Assembly (NCBI RefSeq): GCF_000013085.1
Contig: NC_007643.1
Coordinates: 4,288,826-4,352,825, forward strand
Length of the DNA: 64,000 bases
Direction: 5' to 3'
Origin: Rhodospirillum rubrum ATCC 11170
GTDB taxonomy: Bacteria; Pseudomonadota; Alphaproteobacteria; Rhodospirillales; Rhodospirillaceae
The translations under genes and the position numbers were made by a program. Numbering within the stretch: the first letter of the stretch is position 1; each line of letters opens with the position of its first letter. The notes below the pieces were generated by a model that saw only the letters and a list, made by a program, of their open reading frames with translations, ran no database searches and was not told the origin of the DNA. This document shows positions 49,151 through 56,784 of the stretch, piece after piece.

Positions 49151-50548
49151 GTGAAAGATATCAAACCGCTCCTGATATCGGGCAAGGAAGTGTATCCCCT
49201 GGTCGAAGGCGGCAAGGGCGTTGCGGTGACGAACGGCCGCAGCTCGGGCGCCTGGGCGGCCGCTGGTGGTGTTGGCACCATCAGCGCGGTGAATGCCGAT
49301 TTTTATGACGAGACCGGCGCCCTGGCCAATCAGGTTTACAAGGGGCGGACGCGCAGCGAACGCCACCGCGAGCTGATCGACTTCGGCATCAAGGGCGGCA
49401 TCGTCCAGGCCCGCATCGCCCACGAGGAAGCGCGCGGCGAAGGGCGGATGCACATCAACGTCCTGTGGGAAATGGGCGGGGCCCGCGAGGTTCTCGAAGG
49501 CGTGCTCGAAGGCGCCAAGGGCCTGGTCCATGGCGTGACCTGCGGCGCCGGCATGCCCTATGGCGTGGCCGAGATCGCCGCCCGCCACCGCGTCTATTAC
49601 TATCCCATCGTGTCGTCGGCCCGCGCCTTCCGCGCCCTGTGGAAGCGGGCCTATAGCAAGGCCCCCGAATGGCTGGGCGGCGTCGTCTATGAGGATCCCT
49701 GGCTGGCCGGCGGCCACAATGGCCTGTCCAACAGCGAAAACCCGCGCGAACCCCAGCCGCCCCTGCCGCGCGTCGCCGAATTGCGCGCCCAGATGCGCGC
49801 CGTCGGCGCTCCCGAGGTGCCGATCATCATGGCCGGCGGCGTGTGGTATCTGCGCGAATGGGCCGAATGGCTTGAAAACCCCGAGCTGGGGCCGATCGCC
49901 TTCCAGTTCGGCACCCGGCCGCTGCTGACCCAGGAAAGCCCGATTTCCGACGAGTGGAAGCAGCGCCTGCTGACCTTGCGTCCGGGCGACGTGTTGCTCC
50001 ATCGCTTCAGCCCGACGGGGTTCTACTCCTCGGCCGTGCGCAATGACTTCCTTCAGGAACTGGTCGAGCGCTCCAACCGCCAGATCACCTATTTCACCGA
50101 GCCCCAGGGCCAGCACACCACCAGCTTCGCCGTCGGCCCGCGCGCCCGCGAGGTGTTCGTGCGCGCCGAGGATAGCGTTCTGGCCCATGCCTGGGTCGCC
50201 CAGGGCTTCACCGAAGCCATGCGCACGCCCGATAACTCGCTGATCTTCGTCACGCCCGAGCGCGCCGAGCGCATCAAGACCGACCAGATCAATTGCATGG
50301 GCTGCCTGTCGGCCTGCGGGTTCTCGAACTGGGCGGAGAACGAGTTGAACAACACCGGCAAGCGCGCCGACCCCCGCTCGTTCTGTATTCAAAAGACCCT
50401 CCAGGAAATCGCCCACGGCCACCCCGTCGACCAGAACCTGATGTTCGCCGGCCATAACGCCTTCCGCTTCGCCACCGATCCGTTCTTCACTTCGGGACGG
50501 ATTCCGACCATGGGCGAGTTGGTCGAGCGCATCCTGACGGGCGATTGA
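49151..50548 (+). CDS. Nitronate monooxygenase-like flavoprotein with C-terminal Cys cluster
   Basis: This 465-residue protein is related to the FMN-dependent 2-nitropropane dioxygenase/enoyl reductase TIM barrels: GKGVAVTNGRSSGAWAAAGG near 23-42, GIKGGIVQARIAHEEARGEG, GAKGLVHGVTCGAGMPYGVA, and VPIIMAGGVWY near 224. It is about 100 residues longer than typical nitronate monooxygenases. Near the C-terminus, Cys382-x2-Cys385-x3-Cys389 (INCMGCLSACGFSNW) with Cys412 could bind a metal or Fe-S cluster. The GTG at 49151 follows GGGAAGGG. The substrate is unknown, and nitronate oxidation is only the family default. Confidence 0.82.
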   Translation: MKDIKPLLISGKEVYPLVEGGKGVAVTNGRSSGAWAAAGGVGTISAVNADFYDETGALANQVYKGRTRSERHRELIDFGIKGGIVQARIAHEEARGEGRMHINVLWEMGGAREVLEGVLEGAKGLVHGVTCGAGMPYGVAEIAARHRVYYYPIVSSARAFRALWKRAYSKAPEWLGGVVYEDPWLAGGHNGLSNSENPREPQPPLPRVAELRAQMRAVGAPEVPIIMAGGVWYLREWAEWLENPELGPIAFQFGTRPLLTQESPISDEWKQRLLTLRPGDVLLHRFSPTGFYSSAVRNDFLQELVERSNRQITYFTEPQGQHTTSFAVGPRAREVFVRAEDSVLAHAWVAQGFTEAMRTPDNSLIFVTPERAERIKTDQINCMGCLSACGFSNWAENELNNTGKRADPRSFCIQKTLQEIAHGHPVDQNLMFAGHNAFRFATDPFFTSGRIPTMGELVERILTGD

Positions 50549-50581
50549 CCGGCAACCGAAAAGGGTTTTGCAGCCTGGAAT

Positions 50582-50617
50582 TTAGTTCCTAGCTAGAACG
50601 GATATTGACTTAGTTCC
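50582..50617. promoter_or_regulatory. Repeated TTAGTTCC elements upstream of irr
   Basis: TTAGTTCC occurs at 50582-50589 and again at 50610-50617. The first is part of a near-palindrome, GTTC-CTAGCTA-GAAC (50585-50599). An extended -10 TGCTATGGT follows at 50635-50643. The placement suggests an operator for iron-responsive or autogenous control of irr. Confidence 0.5.
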
Positions 50618-50670
50618 AATTTGCCGTGAGTCTCTGCTATGGTTAGGGACTTGCGGTAAGGACCGAAAAA

Positions 50671-51084
50671 ATGAACCATCATCGTCCGTTCAGGCCTATC
50701 CTGGAAAAATTAAGAAAAGCGGGTCTGCGCCCGACGCGTCAGCGTCTGGCCTTGGCCCGGTTAATGTTCGATGCCGGAAACCGTCATGTGACGGCTGAAA
50801 CCCTGCATACCGAAGCGATGGATGCGGGCGTTTCCGTATCTCTGGCTACCGTCTACAATACGTTGCATCAATTCACAGAAGGTGGACTTTTGCGCGAAGT
50901 GGTCGTTGACCCCGGCCGCTCCTATTTCGATACCAATACCTCCGAGCACTATCACTTCTACTTCGAGGTTTCGGGGGAGCTGGTGGATATTCCGGCCTCC
51001 GACGTCAACATCGACCGCCTGCCCGAGATCCCGGCCGGCGCCAATGTTCGCGTCATCGATTTGGTTATTCGCCTGGGTGTCTGA
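50671..51084 (+). CDS. irr: Iron response regulator Irr (Fur family)
   Basis: Irr senses heme or iron status and controls iron and heme genes in alphaproteobacteria. The 137-residue protein has KLRKAGLRPTRQRLALARLMF, VSLATVYNTLHQFTEGGLLREV and, diagnostic for Irr, FDTNTSEHYHFYFEVSGELVDI with the HxH metal/heme site near residue 91. It has no Cys residues in a heme regulatory motif (no Cys-Pro), so it is a type without the N-terminal HRM. It has its own AT-rich promoter with repeats upstream. The 218 bases after it hold no gene. Confidence 0.93.
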   Translation: MNHHRPFRPILEKLRKAGLRPTRQRLALARLMFDAGNRHVTAETLHTEAMDAGVSVSLATVYNTLHQFTEGGLLREVVVDPGRSYFDTNTSEHYHFYFEVSGELVDIPASDVNIDRLPEIPAGANVRVIDLVIRLGV

Positions 51085-51302
51085 TCCGCGCGCCCCTGTC
51101 CGGTCAAGGACGGGGTGTCGTCGGCTTTAGAGCCCGAGGTGCGGCGGCCAATCCCGCCGGATCTTTATCCGTTTCCGGGTTGGAAGATCCAGGTCCCGAG
51201 CGCCCCCGGGACCGGTGGGATTTTCTCGCCCCCCAATTTTGTCCCTCCCGGCTTTGTTCCTCCCGACCTCGGCCCCCCGACTCCGGGCCCTCGCCGGGTT
51301 GC

Positions 51303-51863
51303 CTAATCCAGGGTTTCGTCGCGATAGAGCCCCCAGAAGGCATCGCGCGCCAACCAGCCCAGATAGCCCCCGACATCGGCCCGGCAATAGGCGGTCGCCC
51401 TGGGGCATGTCAGCAATTTACCGATCACGCCCGGCTCCAGACGGGCCAGAGGCCTGCTTTCCACCGAAGGGTCGCTGCGCAGAATCTGCGGGCCGCCGAT
51501 GGTGAGAAACGTGCGCTCGCCCGAGAGCATGTGACGGTGAACCCACCCCTCCGACCCCTCGGGATCGCGGATCTTGCGCCAATTGTCGTATTCGGCCAGG
51601 ATCTCTATGGGAATTCCGCGCTTCTGAAAGGTCCAGACCACCGGATAACGGGTGCCCGGACCCGAGCGCATATTGATTTGAGCCGACCGCAACGAGGCGA
51701 ATCGGGGAAGCGGCAGGCCGCTGGGCGCCTCGCCCCCCGACCCGGCGTTTTCGTCGGCTTCGGGGGCGACCTGGGCTTTGGTCGGCGGAGTCGCCACGAC
51801 CAGGGCCAGGGCAACCATCGTCGCGACGAGGGCCGGGAGGGAAAAGGGCTTGCGAAGGGTCAT
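51303..51863 (-). CDS. Secreted SH3-like domain protein
   Basis: This 186-residue protein starts with a signal peptide (about 1-30, FSLPALVATMVALALVVATPPTKAQ read in parts, ending Lys-Ala-Gln). A linker of Glu/Gly follows, then bacterial SH3 folds: LRSAQINMRSGPGTRYPVVW and IPIEILAEYDNWRKIRDPEG near 58-110, then a second half with GVIGKLL and YLGWLARDAFWGLY. It would be periplasmic and may bind peptidoglycan. The gene is divergent from the hydroxyacid dehydrogenase, a pairing seen in other alphaproteobacteria. Confidence 0.88.
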   Translation of the reverse strand: MTLRKPFSLPALVATMVALALVVATPPTKAQVAPEADENAGSGGEAPSGLPLPRFASLRSAQINMRSGPGTRYPVVWTFQKRGIPIEILAEYDNWRKIRDPEGSEGWVHRHMLSGERTFLTIGGPQILRSDPSVESRPLARLEPGVIGKLLTCPRATAYCRADVGGYLGWLARDAFWGLYRDETLD

Positions 51864-52158
51864 GGCGTCAAGGGTCCGGGGCTCTTCAAGGGCTTGTCAG
51901 GCGGGACGGGATGGGTGTGGGAGCGCCCGGGACGAACGCCGCGCGGACCCCATTAGACCGGTTCGATCGCCCTTCGGTCAAGGCTGGCGCGCGGGGATCG
52001 CCCCGCCATCACGGTGTCCGCCGCTCTCGACGCATGGCGCCGCTGGACAATGTGGGGCCGTCTTGCTACGCAAAGTCGACAATCCTCGGGAGAATCCGGC
52101 TCAACGGGTTCCCCTCGTCCGCCCTCGGACCGCTCAGCCGTAACCGGGAGTTTCCTCT

Positions 52159-53145
52159 ATGCCGCAGGCCAAGCCTCTGGTCATCGTTACGCGTAAGTTG
52201 CCCGAAGCCATCGAAACCCGCATGGCGGAGCTGTTCGATGCCCGGCTGAACGTCGATGACCATCCGTTCACCCGGGAAGAACTCTGCCAGGCCGTGGCGG
52301 AGGCCGATGTGCTGGTTCCCACGGTGACCGACCGCATCGATGGCGGCGTGCTGTCCCATTGCGGGGAGTCGCTGCGGCTGATCGCCAATTTCGGCACCGG
52401 CATCGACCATATCGACGTGGCCACCGCCCATCAGCGCGGCGTCACCGTCACCAATACCCCCGACGTTCTGACCGAAGACACCGCCGATATGACGATGGCG
52501 ATGATCCTGGCCGTGCCGCGTCGGCTGGCCGAGGGCGAGCGCATGGTGCGCGAGGGCCAGTGGCTGGGCTGGAGCCCGACCCATATGCTGGGCCACCGCA
52601 TCTGGGGCAAGCGCCTGGGCATCATCGGCATGGGGCGGATCGGCCGCGCCGTCGCCCGGCGCGCCCGGGGCTTTGGCATGACCATCCATTACCACAACCG
52701 CCGCCGGCTGCACGAAAGCCTGGAACAGGAACTCGACGCCACCTATTGGGAAAGCCTCGATCAGATGCTGGCGCGGATGGACGTGGTCTCGATCCACTGT
52801 CCCCATACCCCGGCCTCCTATCATCTGTTGTCGGCCCGGCGCTTGGCGCTGCTGCGGCCCGAGGCCTATGTGGTCAATACGGCGCGCGGCGAGGTGATCG
52901 ACGAGAACGCCCTGGTGCGCATGCTGGCGAAGGGGGACCTGGCCGGTGCGGCCCTTGACGTCTTCGAATACGAACCCGCCGTCAATCCCAAGCTGGTCGC
53001 CATGAACAACGTCTTGCTGCTCCCCCACATGGGCTCGGCGACGCTGGAGGGGCGGATCGACATGGGCGAGAAGGTTCTGATCAACATCAAGACCTTCGTC
53101 GATGGTCACAAGCCTCCCGACCGGGTTCTGCCCACCATGCTCTGA
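52159..53145 (+). CDS. D-2-hydroxyacid dehydrogenase (glyoxylate/hydroxypyruvate reductase type)
   Basis: This 328-residue NAD(P)-dependent dehydrogenase has the Rossmann motif GMGRIGRAVARRARGFGM near 155-172, the catalytic Arg in VNTARGEVIDENALV, Glu in DVFEYEP, and His in LLPHMGSATLEGR near 292. NFGTGIDHIDV is the substrate-loop signature. The GyaR/glyoxylate reductase branch is the best fit; activity with glycerate is likely. A ribosome site GGGAG precedes the ATG. It stands alone. Confidence 0.9.
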   Translation: MPQAKPLVIVTRKLPEAIETRMAELFDARLNVDDHPFTREELCQAVAEADVLVPTVTDRIDGGVLSHCGESLRLIANFGTGIDHIDVATAHQRGVTVTNTPDVLTEDTADMTMAMILAVPRRLAEGERMVREGQWLGWSPTHMLGHRIWGKRLGIIGMGRIGRAVARRARGFGMTIHYHNRRRLHESLEQELDATYWESLDQMLARMDVVSIHCPHTPASYHLLSARRLALLRPEAYVVNTARGEVIDENALVRMLAKGDLAGAALDVFEYEPAVNPKLVAMNNVLLLPHMGSATLEGRIDMGEKVLINIKTFVDGHKPPDRVLPTML

Positions 53146-53244
53146 GCCCTTGCGGGACCAGGGCGGCCTTTAAGGCGGAAGGGTGACGGCGGCGGGGCGC
53201 GGGCGGGCCTGCGCCCTGACGGGGGGCCTTGGGCGGCCCCCGGA

Positions 53245-53556
53245 TCAGGCGGCGGCGCCGAAACGGCGGGCGGCGATCGCTAGGGCGAAAAGCTCCTGAT
53301 GGGCGCAATGCCACCAGGGGCCCAAGGTGCCTTCGGCCCGCCGCGCCCGCAGCCGCCGCCGGATGTCCAGACCGATCCGGCCATCCCCGCCGGCCTCGAC
53401 TGCGGCCCGGCGCAGCAAACGTTCGAACAGCGCCCGATCCTGGCTCAGGCGGGTGGCGAGGCTAAGGATGGCCCGCCGGCGCGCGGCCAGGGCCAGGGAT
53501 GGGGGCAGGCTGGGCAAGGCGGTCAGGCGGGATGGATCGGCAAAAGCGTGGCCCAT
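53245..53556 (-). CDS. Small Arg/Ala-rich hypothetical protein
   Basis: This 103-residue frame has AAGGAGACAACCCC immediately before the ATG at 53554-53556, one of the best ribosome sites in the window, so I believe it is real. The sequence is Arg/Ala/Leu rich and helical (ARRRAILSLATRLSQDRALF) with one Trp-Trp-His-Cys patch (GPWWHCAHQELFALA) near residue 80. I recognise no family and nothing suggests secretion. It lies downstream of the DsrE gene, but a strong terminator separates them. Confidence 0.6.
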   Translation of the reverse strand: MGHAFADPSRLTALPSLPPSLALAARRRAILSLATRLSQDRALFERLLRRAAVEAGGDGRIGLDIRRRLRARRAEGTLGPWWHCAHQELFALAIAARRFGAAA

Positions 53557-53655
53557 GGGGTTGTCTCCTTCGAGGGGTGGTCCGACGCGCGGCCGGCCCC
53601 GGAGACGAGCTCAATCCAGGGCCGTCTGCGCCCCGAAAAATTAACCAATGAGCGT

Positions 53656-53699
53656 AAAAAGAGGGTGAACCACGCCTGTTACGTGTAGGCGTGGCCCTC
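53656..53699 (-). terminator. Intrinsic terminator after the DsrE-like gene
   Basis: On the minus strand CCACGCCT and AGGCGTGG form an eight-base-pair stem around a nine-base loop, extended by CCCTC/GAGGG with a small bulge, and followed by TTTTT. It lies 27 bases past the DsrE-like stop and ends the operon that starts at coaBC or cysK. Confidence 0.85.
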
Positions 53700-53725
53700 T
53701 CATCCCCAGCCTCATACCAATAGTC

Positions 53726-54214
53726 TTATACCATCAAGGTGGCGGCTCCCGCCGGCGTCTCGGTCAGCCAGGTGACGGCGCCGGCGACCTCGCAGGGCAG
53801 GTCGTCGCGCAGATCGGCCGGGGTCAGGGCGATGGCGCGCAGACCGGCCTCGCAGACGACGAAGCGCACGCCCAGCGCGACGCAGGCCTCCAGCAGGGTT
53901 TCGAAATCGGCGACGCCGCGCGCCGCCAGGGCCTGATCCTGGGCCAGGGCGGTGTCATGTCCGGGCGAAGGGGCGAGCGCCCGCCAGCCGGGGCTGACAT
54001 CCCCCGTGACCCCGGGCGGGGGCGTGGAGGGGCGGGCGGTCCGCGCCAGGGCCCTGGTCGCCCCCAGGGTGAAGAACAGCAGGGCGGGCTGACCCAGGGC
54101 GGCGGCGGCGCTGGCTAGGACCAGGGCGTAATGGACGCGCTCGAAGGCATCCGAGAGCACCACCGCCGACAGGCCGGCGATGCCGGGCGCGGGCGCGGCG
54201 GGATCACCCGGCAC
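53726..54214 (-). CDS. DsrE/DsrF-like family protein
   Basis: This 162-residue protein has the DsrE-like fold: AVVLSDAFERVHYALVLASAA near 17-37, LFFTLGATRAL, and a C-terminal GVRFVVCEAGLRAIAL with a cysteine in the position often used for sulfur transfer, near 121. A Pro/Gly insert sits in the middle. The GTG at 54212-54214 overlaps the stop of the MoeB/ThiF-like gene by 11 bases, so it may act with that E1-like enzyme in sulfur transfer. This is inference. Confidence 0.8.
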   Translation of the reverse strand: MPGDPAAPAPGIAGLSAVVLSDAFERVHYALVLASAAAALGQPALLFFTLGATRALARTARPSTPPPGVTGDVSPGWRALAPSPGHDTALAQDQALAARGVADFETLLEACVALGVRFVVCEAGLRAIALTPADLRDDLPCEVAGAVTWLTETPAGAATLMV

Positions 54215-55019
54215 AGACGGATCCCTCGGCCTGATCGGCGTGGAGGGACAGATCGGTGATCGTCGGTTGGGCGCCGCAGAGCGGGCAGGCGGGATCGGGC
54301 TTGAGCCGGACCTCGCGGAAGCCGCCGGCCAGGGCGTCGCAGATCAGCAGCCGCCCGGCCATCGAGCGGCCGATGCCCAGAAGCTCCTTGATCACCTCGG
54401 TCGCCTGCAGGCTGCCCATGGTGCCGACAACGGCGCCCAGGACCCCGGCCTCGGCGCAGGTCGGCACCGATCCTTCGGGTGGCGGCTCGGGGTACAGGCA
54501 GCGATAACAGGGCCCGCCCTGATGGGTGCGGAAGGTGGAAAGCTGGCCATCGAAGCGCAGCACCGCGGCGCTGACCAGGGTCTTGCCCAGCAGGTGGCAG
54601 GCGTCGTTGATCAGAAAGCGGGTGGGAAAATTGTCGCTGCCATCGGCCACCAGATCATAGGCGCCGATCAACTCCAGGGCATTGGCGGCGGTCAGCCGCT
54701 CGGTGTGGGTCTCAAGGCGCACGCCGGGATTGATCGCGGCGACGGCGGCGGCGGCGCTGTCGACCTTGGTCATGCCGATGCGCTCGGTGGTGTGCAGGAT
54801 CTGGCGCTGCAGGTTCGACAGGTCGACGACATCGGCATCGATGACGCCGATGGTGCCGACGCCGGCGGCGGCGAGATACAGCACCAGCGGCGAGCCGAGG
54901 CCGCCGGCGCCGACCACCAGCACCCGGGCGCCCAGCAGGCGGGCCTGACCGGTGCCGCCGACCTCGGGCAGCAGGATATGGCGGGCGTAACGGTGGATCT
55001 GTTCTTCGGTGAAATCCAT
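54204..55019 (-). CDS. MoeB/ThiF-like E1 adenylyltransferase
   Basis: This 271-residue enzyme would adenylate the C-terminus of a ubiquitin-like sulfur carrier (MoaD, ThiS or a Cys-pathway carrier). It has RYARHILLPEVGGTGQARL near 12-30, the nucleotide loop GAGGLGSPLVLYLAAAGVG, DADVVDLSNLQRQILH, a catalytic Cys in SVPTCAEAGVLG, and zinc cysteines CYRC and CPLC. The start is the ATG at 55017-55019 where family sequence begins (MDFTEEQIHRYARH). It lies between cysK and a DsrE-like gene, which points to sulfur metabolism. Confidence 0.9.
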   Translation of the reverse strand: MDFTEEQIHRYARHILLPEVGGTGQARLLGARVLVVGAGGLGSPLVLYLAAAGVGTIGVIDADVVDLSNLQRQILHTTERIGMTKVDSAAAAVAAINPGVRLETHTERLTAANALELIGAYDLVADGSDNFPTRFLINDACHLLGKTLVSAAVLRFDGQLSTFRTHQGGPCYRCLYPEPPPEGSVPTCAEAGVLGAVVGTMGSLQATEVIKELLGIGRSMAGRLLICDALAGGFREVRLKPDPACPLCGAQPTITDLSLHADQAEGSVCAG

Positions 55020-55096
55020 GGGCGGGGGGATCCAGGACGGCAAAGGGAAAACGGCGCGGACCCCCGGGTTACCGGGAATCCGCGCCGAGTTCAACA

Positions 55097-55168
55097 GCCA
55101 CCGCCCCGCCTGGGGCGAGAGCCACCGCCCCGCCCGGGGCGAGAGCCACCACCCCGCCCGGGGCGATC
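55097..55168. repeat. Three tandem 24-base repeats, each a hairpin
   Basis: Three direct copies occupy 55097-55120, 55121-55144 and 55145-55168 with two or three differences between them. Each holds a CGCCCCG/GGGGCG dyad around a four-base loop, so the RNA would form three hairpins in a row. The array lies between the cysK stop (55175) and the start of the MoeB-like gene (55019), just seven bases past cysK on its strand. Confidence 0.85.
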
Positions 55169-55174
55169 GGCCGC

Positions 55175-56176
55175 TCAGGGCTGCTCGAACAGCGGCGTCG
55201 ACAGATAGCGCTCGGCGAAGCTGGGCAGGATGACCACCAGGGTTTTATCCTTGTTTTCCGGGCGCTGGCCGACCTCGACGGCGGCGGCCAGGGCCGCGCC
55301 CGAGGAAATCCCCACCGGCACGCCTTCCTGACGGGCGACGGCGCGGGCGGTGGCGAAGGCGGTTTCGTTGGCGACCTTGACCACTTCATCGATCAGGCTG
55401 ACATCGAGATTGCCCGGAATGAAGCCGGCGCCGATGCCCTGGATCTTGTGGGGCCCCGGGGCGCCACCGCTGATCACCGGGCTGTCCTCGGGCTCGACGA
55501 CCACCAGCTTGACGCTGGGCTTGAGCTTTTTGAGGACGCTGGCGATGCCGGTCGCCGTGCCGCCGGTGCCCACGCCCGACACCACGATATCAACGGCGCC
55601 GTTGGTATCGTTCCAGATTTCCTGGGCGGTGGTCTGGCGATGGATCTCGGGGTTGGCCGGATTGTCGAACTGCTGAAGCAGCACGGCGCCGGGAATGCTC
55701 TCGACCAGTTCCTGGGCGCGGGCGACGGCGCCCTTCATGCCCTTGGCCGCCGGGGTCAGGTCGATTTCGGCGCCGAGGTGGGTCAGCATCTTGCGGCGCT
55801 CGATCGACATGCTTTCGGGCATGGTTAAGATCAGCCGGTAGCCGCGCGCGGCGCAAACGAAGGCCAGGGCGATGCCCGTATTGCCCGAGGTCGGTTCGAC
55901 CAGGGTGGCGCCGGGCTTGATGCGGCCGTCGCGTTCGGCGGCATCGATCATGGCGAAGCCGATGCGGTCCTTGACGCTGGCCAGCGGATTGAAGAATTCG
56001 CATTTGCCAAGCAGGTCGGCGACCACGCCATGGGCCTTGGAAAAGCGCGCCAGCCGGACCAGCGGCGTGGCGCCGATGGTGTCGACGATCGAGTCATAGA
56101 CCTTGCCGCGGAACTCGATGTCGGTCGCGCTGGTGCCGACGGACTCGGAGGCGGCGGACGGAGCGATCACGGTCAT
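55175..56176 (-). CDS. cysK: Cysteine synthase
   Basis: CysK makes cysteine from O-acetylserine and sulfide with PLP. With the ATG at 56174-56176 it has 333 residues; an ATG at 56194 would add six. The PLP lysine is in [15 protein letters not shown], the phosphate loop is [13 protein letters not shown], and [20 protein letters not shown] is the substrate loop. [15 protein letters not shown] supports CysK over CBS. The N-terminal 25 residues are variable. A good promoter with a palindrome in its spacer lies upstream (56231-56258), and an Rrf2 regulator gene precedes it. Confidence 0.94.
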   Translation of the reverse strand: MTVIAPSAASESVGTSATDIEFRGKVYDSIVDTIGATPLVRLARFSKAHGVVADLLGKCEFFNPLASVKDRIGFAMIDAAERDGRIKPGATLVEPTSGNTGIALAFVCAARGYRLILTMPESMSIERRKMLTHLGAEIDLTPAAKGMKGAVARAQELVESIPGAVLLQQFDNPANPEIHRQTTAQEIWNDTNGAVDIVVSGVGTGGTATGIASVLKKLKPSVKLVVVEPEDSPVISGGAPGPHKIQGIGAGFIPGNLDVSLIDEVVKVANETAFATARAVARQEGVPVGISSGAALAAAVEVGQRPENKDKTLVVILPSFAERYLSTPLFEQP

Positions 56177-56230
56177 GGCTTTTTCCAGTTCCATTGTGTA
56201 ATTAGAAAGGCATAAACACCTATTGATCTG

Positions 56231-56258
56231 TATTTACACCGGCATCGGCCGATGTCAA
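56231..56258 (-). promoter_or_regulatory. cysK promoter with palindromic operator in the spacer
   Basis: On the minus strand TTGACA (56258-56253) and TAAATA (56236-56231) are 16 bases apart. The 12-base palindrome CATCGGCCGATG (56243-56254) overlaps the -35 and fills part of the spacer, a position where a bound repressor would block polymerase. The leader to the cysK ATG is about 48 bases. Confidence 0.65.
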
Positions 56259-56328
56259 ATGATTCCCGGCGTTTTCCCGGGCTTGGCCACCCGCTTAGCC
56301 GGACACCGCCCGGGCGCCGCCGTCGCGG

Positions 56329-56784
56329 TCAGATGGTGAAATCCAGGTTCTTTTCGGCTTCGCTGGGAATGCCGTCGCGATAGGCGCGGGTACACAGGTC
56401 ATCGACGGTGAGGGTGTCGAGCTTGACCATCAACTCGTCGTGCAATTCGTTCCACAGCGGCCGCACCACCTGACGGCCAAGATCCGAGCCGGGCAGTTCA
56501 TCGACCGCCTCGTCGATGGCTTCCAGGTCGCGGACGACGCGGACGATTTCGCCGATGGTGATGCGCCGGCGTTCGCGGGCCAGCCGGTAGCCGCCGCGCG
56601 GGCCGCGCACGCCGGTCAGCACGCCGCTGCGCACCAGATGCTGCAGGGTCTGTTCCAGATAGCGCCGGGGGATGCCCTGGCGGCGGGTGATCTCGCGGCT
56701 TTGCACCGGTTCGCCGCCGGCGTGATAGGCGATATCAAGCACCGCCTCGATGGCGAAGAGCATCTTTTTGGAAAGCCTGATCAT
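56329..56784 (-). CDS. Rrf2-family transcription regulator, CymR-like
   Basis: This 151-residue protein has the Rrf2 winged helix: KKMLFAIEAVLDIAYHAGGE, ITRRQGIPRRYLEQTLQHLV and the wing GVRGPRGGYRLARERRRI, followed by a dimer helix. The three clustered cysteines that hold the Fe-S cluster in IscR are absent; the only Cys is near residue 130. This fits the CymR subgroup, which senses cysteine status with CysK. The neighbour cysK and the operator-like palindrome make cysteine regulation the best inference. Its ATG overlaps the coaBC stop (ATGA). Confidence 0.88.
   Translation of the reverse strand: MIRLSKKMLFAIEAVLDIAYHAGGEPVQSREITRRQGIPRRYLEQTLQHLVRSGVLTGVRGPRGGYRLARERRRITIGEIVRVVRDLEAIDEAVDELPGSDLGRQVVRPLWNELHDELMVKLDTLTVDDLCTRAYRDGIPSEAEKNLDFTI

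Noticed and set aside
51115..51306. A 63-residue Pro-rich coding region after irr
   Set aside because: There is no ribosome site, it starts with GTG next to the irr end, and the sequence is explained by simple repeats.
55097..55168. A CRISPR array
   Set aside because: The units are directly adjacent without spacers, are only 24 bases long and number three; no cas genes are present.
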